Source: Akkermansiaceae bacterium (GTDB lineage: Bacteria > Verrucomicrobiota > Verrucomicrobiia > Verrucomicrobiales > Akkermansiaceae). From it: a stretch of DNA of 64,000 nt. The notes beneath the pieces were generated by a model that was not told where the DNA came from, made no database searches, and saw only the letters and a list, made by a program, of their open reading frames with translations. The DNA lies in assembly GCA_029242935.1 (NCBI GenBank), contig JAQWSX010000176.1, positions 1 to 64,000 on the forward strand, in the 5' to 3' direction. Shown here one piece after another: positions 9,407 through 18,789 of the stretch. Position 1 is the stretch's first letter, and every line of letters begins with the position of its first letter. A program made the position numbers and the translations under genes.

Positions 9407-10005
9407 CCTTCCTTTACGACATCGGAAACGTTCTCCTAAAACTCCACTTCCAGCGATTCCATCTCGCCATTCTTGGTTCTGAAAACACACCCCTACCCGA
9501 CGCCCTTGCGAGCCTCAAAGATCACTACGAGACTGGAAAACTCTCCGATCAGGAATTCGTGCAGCAATCACTCGACATCCTCAATCACCCTCTCACCTCG
9601 AACGAATTCGTGGCAGCGTGGAAAAACATTTTCTCGCCTAATCTACCGATGTGGGAGGTCGTCCACACCCTGAAGAAGCAAGGCCATCGCCTCATTCTCT
9701 TCTCCAACACCAACGCGATCCACGCCCGCTCATTTCTCAAAACCTATCAGGATTTCGATCTCTTCGATCACCACCACTTTTCACAGGAAGTCGGAACCAT
9801 CAAACCTCATCCCGAATTCTATCAATCAGCCATCGATCATTACGATCTCGTCCCTCGTGAAACCCTCTACCTCGACGACCTTCCCGAGAACATTGCAACC
9901 GGAAAAGAGTTCGGTTTTTCCTCGTGGCAATACAACCTGAACGATCACCAAGCCTGCCTCGCTTGGCTCTGTGACCAAGGGATCACCCTTGCAAAATCTT
10001 CCTGA
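9403..10005 (+). CDS. HAD-superfamily phosphatase
   Basis: 'TFLYDIGNVLLKLHFQ' motif I variant, 'LILFSNTNAIHA', 'GTIKPHPEFYQ', 'LYLDDLPENIATGKEFGF'. GTG start at 9403 overlaps the previous stop (GTGA). Confidence 0.85.
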   Translation: MTFLYDIGNVLLKLHFQRFHLAILGSENTPLPDALASLKDHYETGKLSDQEFVQQSLDILNHPLTSNEFVAAWKNIFSPNLPMWEVVHTLKKQGHRLILFSNTNAIHARSFLKTYQDFDLFDHHHFSQEVGTIKPHPEFYQSAIDHYDLVPRETLYLDDLPENIATGKEFGFSSWQYNLNDHQACLAWLCDQGITLAKSS

Positions 10006-10148
10006 AGCTTACCGTTAGGTATAGCCACCCAGACAAACCGCTGACCTCCTTGCTGACCGCTCTCTCGCCACTCTGCTTAAGGAGCCACAGCGCCTTAAAC
10101 TCACCTTCCTTATTTATAGTTGAGTCGGAAGCCTGAAAGGCAAGCCAC

Positions 10149-11126
10149 TTACTTCGTAAAGGCAGCTTCGCGTTTCTCGTCGATACGAGCTGGCTTCAAC
10201 TTCTTCCAATCGCTTGGGTTAGGAAGTTCTAGCCGCTTCATGTTCTTGCCATAGCTATCAAGATTGGCATTAAGATCATCTTCGGTCAGTGGCTTAGATT
10301 TCACTCCACCTTCAGGAACTTCAATCCCTGCAGACCAGATCAAAGCGTTAAGAACCACCGTGCGGAACCCATCCAACGCCCAACCGTGATGGTAGTGCCC
10401 ACCAGTAAAACCAACCCCGCGACCGCCATTCGGGCGCTCGTAGCCCCACATCAGAGCATGCTCTTTATTCAAACCATCAACGCCATGCTGATTCCAAAGG
10501 TTGATGTATCTATACATGTTCTCACGAGTCGGTGTTGCCGTCACCAAATCGAGCACCTTATCGCGTTCATCGATGAAGCGCATATTGTAGTAAAACTCGT
10601 CGAGACAAGTCACCGTTTCCGGCACCCCATTTCCGACTTCATGATCCTGTTTAATCTTCATATCGGCAACCCAGTGAGGATTTACCGACCACTCCGACTC
10701 CATCGCGCCACCGATCCAGGGCTGAAAATACTTTTTACCCATCTGCGGATTTGGGTGGACGGCATAGTGCATAAAGACCATTCCGACGCCCTTCTTCGCC
10801 AGAGAATCAAGATACTCCCATTCGCCTGCGATGCCGCTCACACTGTCGGCGAAGATAAAAATAGAATCCGCATTATCGAGAACCGACTTATCCTTAGGCC
10901 AATCTTTTCCTACAACCACCGCTTCAACATTGAGCCCGCTTTCCTCGTTCAGTGCCTTTGCAAGAACCATACAACCAGCCCTGAATTCATGCTCTCCTGA
11001 TGCGTGGCTACGGCTGCCCGCGATCAGCACGATCTTCTTTTTCGTTGTCCCCTCCTTTTTGGCTGACAAAAACAATGGACTGACGAGCGCCAGCAAAATC
11101 GGGATAACAAGGGCAAGACGTTTCAT
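10149..11126 (-). CDS. ThuA-like domain protein, secreted
   Basis: Signal peptide; 'KKIVLIAGSRSHASGEHEFRAG', 'VFMHYAVHPN', 'RGVGFTGGHYHHGWALDGFRTVVLNALIW'. Confidence 0.88.
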   Translation of the reverse strand: MKRLALVIPILLALVSPLFLSAKKEGTTKKKIVLIAGSRSHASGEHEFRAGCMVLAKALNEESGLNVEAVVVGKDWPKDKSVLDNADSIFIFADSVSGIAGEWEYLDSLAKKGVGMVFMHYAVHPNPQMGKKYFQPWIGGAMESEWSVNPHWVADMKIKQDHEVGNGVPETVTCLDEFYYNMRFIDERDKVLDLVTATPTRENMYRYINLWNQHGVDGLNKEHALMWGYERPNGGRGVGFTGGHYHHGWALDGFRTVVLNALIWSAGIEVPEGGVKSKPLTEDDLNANLDSYGKNMKRLELPNPSDWKKLKPARIDEKREAAFTK

Positions 11127-11196
11127 AAGTTCTATTTCTAATTACGGAAGGTTTCTCCCCACCTTTCCAGAAAGATCTAAGCCAAAGTAAGTTGGC

Positions 11197-12591
11197 CTAA
11201 TTTAAAGCCTCATATTCTCCAAACTTAAGCTCGTCACCGTGAAGTTTAGCCTCTGATTTGAGGGCTCGAAAGAGCCTCTTAGCAACTTCCTTGCCTTTTC
11301 CTTTTTGGAGCAAGTCCACTTTCTCCTGGGGATCTTTTTCAAGGTGATAAAGGCGGGCAATCCCACCACCAGGATAAAGGATCAACTTGTAGCCATCTTT
11401 GCTCAGCGCGCGCTGAGCATCCTTGAGATATGCCGAGTAAATCTGATCGCGACCACTCGACTCGTTCTTAAGAATGGGAATGTAACTTTGATATTGAATG
11501 TGCTCTGGAATCTCGATCCCTGCAACTTCAAGAGCAGTCGGAACCGAGTCCTGAATGTAGATCGGAGCAGAGACTCTCTTTCCAGCCTCTACTTCCGGCC
11601 CCACGACAACGTAAGGAACCCTGATGCTGTGATCATACATGTTTTGCTTCCCAAGGAGACCGTGATGACCGCAACCGAGCCCATGGTCAGCAGTGAAAAC
11701 AATATAGGTATTCTCCCGTTGACCATTCTTTTCCAGAGCATCCAGAACGCGCCCAATTTGAGCATCCATGTGCGTGATTAAGGCGAAGTATTCACGCCGG
11801 GCCACTTGAACCGAGTGCTTGGTCCTCGGCATTGGTGCGAGCTTCTCATCACGAAGACTATGCGGAGCCTTCATCACTTTTCGGTGAGGATAGGCATCGA
11901 GAAAATTCCCAGGCACCTTAACGTCGGAAATCGGATACATGTCGAGATACTCCTGCGGAGACTGACGGGGATCGTGCGGAGCATTAAAAGCCAAGTAGAA
12001 GAAAAACGGCTTGTCGTCCTTTTTAGCCATATTGAGAAACCTCACCGCAGTATCGGCCTCCACTTCCGACCAGTGTTTACCACCCTTCCAGAACCCGTTG
12101 TTGGACTTGTCAGCAGGATCCCAAATATCTTTCTTCCCTTCAAGAGGACGATTGTATCCCGTCTTTACCTGGTTGGGCATACCAGGACGGACATCCCCGA
12201 CGTGGTCAAAAAGATCCCCCGCTTTCATACGAACATGCCATTTTCCAGTCATGTAAGTAGTGTAACCGGCATCGCTCATCAATTGCGGCCAGAGACGGCG
12301 TTTACCCATCATTTTCTCTTCCTTCTGTGCATACCAGAGGTGACGTCCCGTCATCATCATATTCCGGCTGGCCACACAAATTGCGCCATTCCACCCACCA
12401 GAATTGTAGGCATGGGTGAACTGAGTCCCCGAGCTGAACAACTTATCCAGATTGGGAGTCTTCACTTCGGTCAGACCGAGAGAACCAATGGCCTCATAGG
12501 TCATATCATCAGCAAAAATGAACAAGACGTTGGGCTTCTCAGACGCTGACACGAGAGAGATTAGGGCAAGAAACGAGGCAAAAATACGCAT
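11197..12591 (-). CDS. Sulfatase (arylsulfatase family), secreted
   Basis: 'KPNVLFIFADDMTYEAIG', FGly-site region 'GAICVASRNMMMTGRH' (C-x-A-x-R), 'YMTGKWHV', 'FTADHGLGCGHHGLLGKQNMYDHSIRVP'. Confidence 0.93.
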   Translation of the reverse strand: MRIFASFLALISLVSASEKPNVLFIFADDMTYEAIGSLGLTEVKTPNLDKLFSSGTQFTHAYNSGGWNGAICVASRNMMMTGRHLWYAQKEEKMMGKRRLWPQLMSDAGYTTYMTGKWHVRMKAGDLFDHVGDVRPGMPNQVKTGYNRPLEGKKDIWDPADKSNNGFWKGGKHWSEVEADTAVRFLNMAKKDDKPFFFYLAFNAPHDPRQSPQEYLDMYPISDVKVPGNFLDAYPHRKVMKAPHSLRDEKLAPMPRTKHSVQVARREYFALITHMDAQIGRVLDALEKNGQRENTYIVFTADHGLGCGHHGLLGKQNMYDHSIRVPYVVVGPEVEAGKRVSAPIYIQDSVPTALEVAGIEIPEHIQYQSYIPILKNESSGRDQIYSAYLKDAQRALSKDGYKLILYPGGGIARLYHLEKDPQEKVDLLQKGKGKEVAKRLFRALKSEAKLHGDELKFGEYEALN

Positions 12592-12685
12592 GGAGAGAAC
12601 CTACGCAGAAAATCGGAGCATTTTGACACTTAACATTCACTTTTTTCGCTGGTAACACCCTTCCGCCAGCCATTGCGGGCACACG

Positions 12686-13876
12686 ATGAGTCGTTCCACC
12701 CCCCCCACCCTCAGTCATAGGCTTGAGTACTACGCCTATCGCGTCTTCGAGTGGATGCTCAAGATGATGTCTTTGGAGACCGTCTTCAAACTTGGTGAAT
12801 TTGCGGGGCGGATCGTGTATCGCTACAACTCAACTCGCAGGTATCAAGTCACCCGCAACCTTCGCTTCGCATTCGGCGACGAAATTTCGCAATCTGAAAT
12901 ATCACAGCTTACTGCAGAGGTTTTCGAACGAACCGGAGCGAACTTCCTAACTTCGCTCAAAATCCCTTTTTTAAGTGATGATAAAATTCTGGCTAGAATC
13001 CACTTTGAAGGGCTCGACGATTTCTTCGCTACGACGCGCGAGGGCGGTATTGTCATGGTCTCTCCACATATGGGAAACTGGGAACTCCTTGCCCAAGCCA
13101 TCTTCCTAGTCGATGGAGATTTTAGAGTCGGAACACACTATCGCCCCCTCAACAATTCTCTAATTAATGCCGTGGTCGAACGACGTAGAAGGCGACGGGG
13201 ACTAAAACTTTTCGCGAAACGTTCCTCAACCCATCGCCTCTCGAGCTTTGTAAGAGATGGTGGAGCTATGGGTATCCTGGCGGACCAACGGGTTGGTGAC
13301 CGCGGAGCCGCCTGCCTATTTTTTGGGCGCCCCACCACCTGTTCACCGCTCCCCCATATCATCGCTAAACGAGGAAAAGGTCTCCTGACCAGCCTCTCAT
13401 GCGAGACCGTCGGAATCGCACGTTGGAAAATCTCCTTTCGATACATCCCAACAATCTCTGCTCAAGCATGCGCCGATAGTATCGAGCAAGACTGGCGACG
13501 ATCACCTGTTGACGTCTTTTGGTTCGAAGACCGCTGGCGCCTCCGGGGGGAGGATCCAGTCGCCTTCCTCAACAAGTATAAAGATGAACTCGAAATCCCG
13601 CGCGCACTCCGAGCCGTGAATCTAGCCCAGCAAGAAAAAAAACTTCCCTACCCAGATCGCCTGATCACCCAGGAACATCAAGAAGTGGACTTTAATCAGA
13701 ACGACCAATCACTTCGCGAAATACTCAACGAAATCTCAAATCGTGGAGCGACTCCAGTCGATCTCTTCCTGGCACCTCATTCTCAATTGGGTCGGGTCAA
13801 AAAACTCTCGGGAAAAATAATCACCCTTGCTGTCGAAAAGAACTATTTCTCAGAGATCCCCCCTATTAAAAAATAA
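12686..13876 (+). CDS. Lipid A biosynthesis lauroyl/myristoyl acyltransferase family (LpxL/HtrB-like)
   Basis: 'GIVMVSPHMGNWELLAQAIF', 'THYRPLNNSLINAVVERRR', 'GAMGILADQRVG', 'FWFEDRWR'. Confidence 0.88.
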   Translation: MSRSTPPTLSHRLEYYAYRVFEWMLKMMSLETVFKLGEFAGRIVYRYNSTRRYQVTRNLRFAFGDEISQSEISQLTAEVFERTGANFLTSLKIPFLSDDKILARIHFEGLDDFFATTREGGIVMVSPHMGNWELLAQAIFLVDGDFRVGTHYRPLNNSLINAVVERRRRRRGLKLFAKRSSTHRLSSFVRDGGAMGILADQRVGDRGAACLFFGRPTTCSPLPHIIAKRGKGLLTSLSCETVGIARWKISFRYIPTISAQACADSIEQDWRRSPVDVFWFEDRWRLRGEDPVAFLNKYKDELEIPRALRAVNLAQQEKKLPYPDRLITQEHQEVDFNQNDQSLREILNEISNRGATPVDLFLAPHSQLGRVKKLSGKIITLAVEKNYFSEIPPIKK

Positions 13877-13982
13877 ACCTTTGCGGCATCGGAGGCGGAG
13901 GCAGCAAAGTTTCAAATCTTAAATTCATCGAACTCCATGCCCGGAAAATCGCCGCAGTCATCAAGCGAGACGTTGGGGAAAG

Positions 13983-16133
13983 CTAAACAAAGAGATATAC
14001 CGGCGAGCCTTCAACTTTCTCAATCTCAATCACCTCGCCAGAGGCATTCAGAGCGTGCTTGAAATCGACCGGCCACGGTCCGGAATAAGTTCGCCCATTG
14101 CACCACATCATCATGATTTTCTCGTCGCCTCGCTCAAAGCGCAGCGCGTAAACATCGTCTTCCATTTCCAACTTCTCGACAAAAGTCGCCGACCCCAACT
14201 GCTCTAGAAAGACACGAAGCATCGTAAACCCAATCCGCTCACGCCACCCGCCTTCGGCCCTCTCATCGATCAATCCAAATCCGTGGGCCACTAGGCGCCA
14301 CCAATAAACCCTATCCACAAATCCTGAACACACCGAGATCACAAGATATCTCAACATATAGACCCCGTAGTCGAATTCACTCACGCTAAGGGGGTGCTCA
14401 GGCGCATCAGGACCCACATACGTCGCCGTCACCGGGGACCAAATCCCGGTTCCTTCGAGGGGCCAATTCACCTCCGAGATGATCACTCGGTCATCACAAG
14501 CAGGCGCCACCTTCGCAATCGCTCGCAGTAATCCGCATTTCTCAAGGGTACTAAATTTCCCCTGGAAATTCTCCGGCGCTCCCCTCCGATCTACATAGAG
14601 ATGATGCGACAAGGCTCCGTAATGCAGCCCATCCGGAGCACTTTCCAAAGCTGAACAAATATAATGATACTCGAAGTCAATACAAGCAGGCCCCGTAAAT
14701 GTGATTTTAGGGAATTTCTCCTGCAACTTTACAACCGGATCCAACAAGGCAGCCTGATCATTCGGCCCGTGGACACCCCACTTCATCCGGTTCACGGCAT
14801 GACAGATTTCAACGTCAGTCACTAGGTCTCCGGCTTCGCCGATCACGTAGTTTAGAAATTCAGCCCACGACTCGGGTTCCTTGACGGCGCGACGGTCCTG
14901 TACTATCGCAATCATTACCTCGCGTCCAGAAGCCGCTAATCGCTTCACCTGAGTTACCCCTTCCTTCCAACACGACATTCCCTCATGGTGACAAAACCGC
15001 AAAAGAACCGGAACCTTCCCCAACTCTTCCAACAATTCAAACTGGCGATTAAAATCCAGATCGGTTGATTCGAGCGCTACTCCAAATCGCCCCTTCAAAT
15101 CAATCCGGCTCTGGTAGGCCAACGGAAGTTGTCTACGGTATTCACGCCAGACTTTTCCCGCAGATTTCAAAACCGCCCAAGCAACCTTGCAATACCTCCC
15201 GCGAGAATAATATCGCTTCCTCTCATACCTCTCCATCGTGATCGATGCCTGCGCTGATTCCCGGTCCCAAATCCAAATATCCTGCACCTCGGGATAACTC
15301 CCAACACCCCCCCGAGACCGTTTGCGAAATGGATGCCGCCACTTGCGGCTTCGCTCCCACCACTCAAAACCCCTCCGGCGAGAAATCATCTCTTTTGTGA
15401 ATTCTCTGGGTGGATTCCCTCCCCAATAAACTCTCGCCAACACATTAAGGAATGCCGAAGGCAGGCGTATCCTCGAAAAATCCTGTGCTCGTTCCTTCAA
15501 GCTCAGGTCCTCCCTGATTCGCCCCCGATTTAGGTCAATAAACTGAACCTCCCCCCACTCCTCGTCACCAGAAACCTGAAATTCCATGTTTTGATTTCCC
15601 AGGTCCCGATGCCAAAACCCCACATCATGCATTCGCCGAATCGCAGAGGCGATATGACCTAATCTTTCTACCAAAAATCGACAATCCGCCCTCTCCTGGT
15701 AGATCTGAATCAGTGAATCCTTGAAGCTGGTTAACGATTCAAGGTAATCCGAAAGATAAAAACTCTCCACTAGACGAGAACCTTCCCAGCAATCGAAATA
15801 GGCAATAGGTCTAGGCGTCCCGACACCACGGCTTTTTAAAAAAGTGGCCGCCTTGAACGAGCGTTCAGCCTTACTTCCCTTCCTGAAGTCATAGCGGTCC
15901 TTCAGACTCCCCTGCCTACCAAAGGCCTTCACCGCCACCTTCAAACACTTCCCATTTTTTTCCAAATCAAGCACTACTACCCGGTGCCTTCCCTCGGACA
16001 AAACTCCCTTCTTAGCAGATCTAACCCGCACCCCAAATCCTTCCAGAGACTCTTCGTCAAAGAATGATTTAAAAGTGGAAAGCACCTCTCCTTGGAGCCT
16101 CCCTACTGAAAGTTTCTCCACGCCTCCGTTCAT
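13983..16133 (-). CDS. Two-domain protein: LPS/protein-kinase-like domain fused to a C-terminal glycoside-hydrolase-like TIM barrel
   Basis: Kinase motifs 'LKVAVKAF' (Lys), 'WHRDLGNQN' (catalytic loop), 'FIDLNRGR' (DFG equivalent); barrel-like C-terminus with 'GVALESTDLDF', 'VEICHAVNRMKWG', 'VIISEVNWPLEGTG'. Confidence 0.7.
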   Translation of the reverse strand: MNGGVEKLSVGRLQGEVLSTFKSFFDEESLEGFGVRVRSAKKGVLSEGRHRVVVLDLEKNGKCLKVAVKAFGRQGSLKDRYDFRKGSKAERSFKAATFLKSRGVGTPRPIAYFDCWEGSRLVESFYLSDYLESLTSFKDSLIQIYQERADCRFLVERLGHIASAIRRMHDVGFWHRDLGNQNMEFQVSGDEEWGEVQFIDLNRGRIREDLSLKERAQDFSRIRLPSAFLNVLARVYWGGNPPREFTKEMISRRRGFEWWERSRKWRHPFRKRSRGGVGSYPEVQDIWIWDRESAQASITMERYERKRYYSRGRYCKVAWAVLKSAGKVWREYRRQLPLAYQSRIDLKGRFGVALESTDLDFNRQFELLEELGKVPVLLRFCHHEGMSCWKEGVTQVKRLAASGREVMIAIVQDRRAVKEPESWAEFLNYVIGEAGDLVTDVEICHAVNRMKWGVHGPNDQAALLDPVVKLQEKFPKITFTGPACIDFEYHYICSALESAPDGLHYGALSHHLYVDRRGAPENFQGKFSTLEKCGLLRAIAKVAPACDDRVIISEVNWPLEGTGIWSPVTATYVGPDAPEHPLSVSEFDYGVYMLRYLVISVCSGFVDRVYWWRLVAHGFGLIDERAEGGWRERIGFTMLRVFLEQLGSATFVEKLEMEDDVYALRFERGDEKIMMMWCNGRTYSGPWPVDFKHALNASGEVIEIEKVEGSPVYLFV

Positions 16134-16267
16134 TCTGCTGCTGAGATTACAAAGCAGTCAGGAAAAAACAATCCGGTTTCTTCCACTCCACTTTCCACTC
16201 GACCCCCAAGCATCCGAGCGATAAATTTCAGCTTTAAAACCCTCTTCCATCAGAGGCAATTGCAATA

Positions 16268-16924
16268 GTGAACCAAAATCTCATCAACCTTTCCTCTGAC
16301 TGCCAGACCATTGGCCAGGGACTCTTCTGCACTTGCTACCTCCACCCGGAAGACAACGGCATCTGCATCAAACTTCCGACCACTCACAAAAAGGCACGGA
16401 AACGTCAAAAAGCCGATAAGGCCTATTATCAAAAGCTTTATAAAAACAAAGCGGATTTAACCTATATTAGCGATTATCTGGGGACCTGCCAAACCAGCCT
16501 CGGCCCCGGCCACCTATACCAGTATATTAAAGACAAGAACGGCGAGACTTCAAAAACCCTCAATCACTATCTCGCAAACTATCCCCAAAAAACGGAGGAG
16601 CTTAACTCCCATCTCGCCAAGCTGGGACGCTACCTCCTAGAAAACCACATTCTTATTAGTGACCTCCACGGCAACAACATCGTTTTCCAGCATCTCAGCG
16701 AAAACTCGACCAAACTCATGATCGTAGACGGAATTGGCGATCGCGTCATTTTCACAGCCCCGAACTTTTTCAACTCGATCAAAGAAGGTAAAATCATCCG
16801 CCGGTGGAATAAGTTCATCAGGCGACTTCAAGCTGACCATCCATCTGCTTCTCTACCAAAGGAAAAACTCTATCTGGGGAATGAAGCCCTTATGGTCTCG
16901 GCAAAAATCAATCGGAGTCACTGA
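16268..16924 (+). CDS. YrbL-like (PhoP-regulated network) kinase-fold protein, GTG start
   Basis: 'QTIGQGLFCTCYLHPEDNGICIKL', 'YISDYLGTCQTSLGPGHLYQYIKD', 'ISDLHGNNIVF', 'LMIVDGIGD'. Confidence 0.8.
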   Translation: MNQNLINLSSDCQTIGQGLFCTCYLHPEDNGICIKLPTTHKKARKRQKADKAYYQKLYKNKADLTYISDYLGTCQTSLGPGHLYQYIKDKNGETSKTLNHYLANYPQKTEELNSHLAKLGRYLLENHILISDLHGNNIVFQHLSENSTKLMIVDGIGDRVIFTAPNFFNSIKEGKIIRRWNKFIRRLQADHPSASLPKEKLYLGNEALMVSAKINRSH

Positions 16925-16956
16925 ACGCTTGTGGGAGAATCGGAGAATCTTCTCTA

Positions 16957-18702
16957 CTAGGCCTTCGCCCGCTCCGAAATAATTGCTCCCTGATCGAGCT
17001 CGATCACGCGACTTGCAATCTTGGTAGTGGAAAGGCGGTGAGCAATTAACAAGGTCGTGCGCCCCTTCACCAAGTCCGCTAAAGCCGACTGAATAATTGC
17101 TTCGCTTTCATTATCAAGAGCACTGGTCGCCTCATCCAAAAGGAGAATGGGTGCATCCTTCAGAAACGCTCTCGCAATGGCAATCCGTTGTCGCTGCCCC
17201 CCGGAGAGACTTCTTCCCATTTCGGAAACCGGCGTGTCGTAGCCTTCCTCTTGTTTAAGAATAAAATCATGTGCATTTGCCTTTTTGGCAGCACTTATGA
17301 TTTCTTCCTCACTGGCATCTGGACGCCCAAGGAGAATGTTCTCCTGAATCGTTCCTTGAAATAACACTGCAGTCTGGGACACCACCGCAACTCGGTCACG
17401 AAGCTCACTCTTCGCCCATTTTCTCACATTCAGATCACTCACCGAGACACTTCCCGCCTTCACATCGTAAAAACGCGGGATCAAATTGAAGAGACTCGAT
17501 TTCCCCCCTCCACTCGGACCAATCAGGGCCACACATTGGCCGGGCTCAATCGTAAGATTGATTCCACGTAAGATGAGATCATCACCATAGCCAAATGACA
17601 CATCCTTAAAAACAACACGACTTTCAAAAATCTCCGGGCTCTCAGGACACTCGGGATCATCCAGATGATCAACAGACAAGGAAATCTCCTCCAATCGCTC
17701 AAGAGAAGCATCAGCCTGCCTCAAGTTCGCCTGAATCGCGCCCAACTTCTTGACCGGCTCATAGCAAAGATACAACGCCATCGCGATGGCCATAAAACTG
17801 GAGAGCTTCATCCCCTGTTGCGCTCCCAGATAGATCGCCACCGTCAAGCCAAGCACCGATACAAATTCCACCGACGGTGAAATCAGCTGCTTGTATTTCA
17901 CCACCTTCATCGAATAGCGAATAACCCCCTGAATTCGATCTCGAAATTTTTGCACAACCGCACCCTGGAGATTATAGGCCCGAATCTCGAGCGGAGCCTG
18001 AATCGACTCAGAAATCTGCCCACTTAAATCGCCGGCATTGGCCTGCAACTTGCGAGCTTTACCACCCAACCGCTTCGCAATCGCACGCAGAGGGAGGACG
18101 CACAAGGGGATCGAAAAGATCGAAAAGAGAACCAGCGAAGTTCCTTGGTTCGAAGCAGCTTCTGAGATCAAAAATACGAGAGCAGCAATTAGGACAGCGG
18201 GTTGTTTGATAATATCAACTGCCACTTTACCCACCGTCGAACGAACGACTTCAGCATCTCCCACAAGTCGCGCGAGCAAATCCCCCGCCTGTCTCTTCTG
18301 AAAAAACGCGATAGGCAGGGTTTGCAGCCTAGTGAAAACCTCGTCGCGGATCTGCTCCAAAAAACGATACCCACAATAACTCATTAGATAGGTATTCAGA
18401 AACCCACCAATCGCCCGAAAGAGAAACATCAGTGGAAGCCACGCACAAGCAACAGGAAGCAGCCACTCGCCCGGCAATTGCTCGAACCAACTCATCAATC
18501 CCTCCACAAAGAAGCTATTTTCCGACTCCCCTTCCCCAAGATTAACCTGATCGTCTTTAAAAATCAGAGGAAAGACCACCTTTGCCGCAAGCGGCAACCC
18601 TGCTCCAGTCGCCGCCGCATAGACCAATCCGGACAAAACACTTCCAAGAAGCTGCCATTTGACCGGCTTAAAGTATTTGAAATAAGGCAAAAAGCGCTTC
18701 AT
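16957..18702 (-). CDS. MsbA-like ABC transporter, fused permease/ATPase
   Basis: Six-TM N-terminus; Walker A 'GPSGGGKSS'; signature 'LSGGQRQRIAIARAFL'; Walker B 'ILLLDEATSALD'. Confidence 0.95.
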   Translation of the reverse strand: MKRFLPYFKYFKPVKWQLLGSVLSGLVYAAATGAGLPLAAKVVFPLIFKDDQVNLGEGESENSFFVEGLMSWFEQLPGEWLLPVACAWLPLMFLFRAIGGFLNTYLMSYCGYRFLEQIRDEVFTRLQTLPIAFFQKRQAGDLLARLVGDAEVVRSTVGKVAVDIIKQPAVLIAALVFLISEAASNQGTSLVLFSIFSIPLCVLPLRAIAKRLGGKARKLQANAGDLSGQISESIQAPLEIRAYNLQGAVVQKFRDRIQGVIRYSMKVVKYKQLISPSVEFVSVLGLTVAIYLGAQQGMKLSSFMAIAMALYLCYEPVKKLGAIQANLRQADASLERLEEISLSVDHLDDPECPESPEIFESRVVFKDVSFGYGDDLILRGINLTIEPGQCVALIGPSGGGKSSLFNLIPRFYDVKAGSVSVSDLNVRKWAKSELRDRVAVVSQTAVLFQGTIQENILLGRPDASEEEIISAAKKANAHDFILKQEEGYDTPVSEMGRSLSGGQRQRIAIARAFLKDAPILLLDEATSALDNESEAIIQSALADLVKGRTTLLIAHRLSTTKIASRVIELDQGAIISERAKA

Positions 18703-18789
18703 CGACGATTGAGAGGCTAGCTCAATCGCTCCGGATCAGCCAGACTTACTTGGGTTGACCAGAAGCAGCTCATAAGTCACCCTTCCGCC

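Noticed and set aside
9970-10148. Minus frame '...KWLAFQASDSTINKEGEFKALWLLKQSGERAVSKEVSGLSGWLYLTVSFRKILQG*' between HAD and ThuA genes
   Set aside because: Protein-like in composition, but it overlaps the HAD 3' end, has no convincing start and matches no family I recognise; worth a blastx only.
13877-13982. Minus frame ending '...NVSLDDCGDFPGMEFDEFKI*' beyond the kinase-fusion gene
   Set aside because: Only about 20 codons with no start codon; too short to support.
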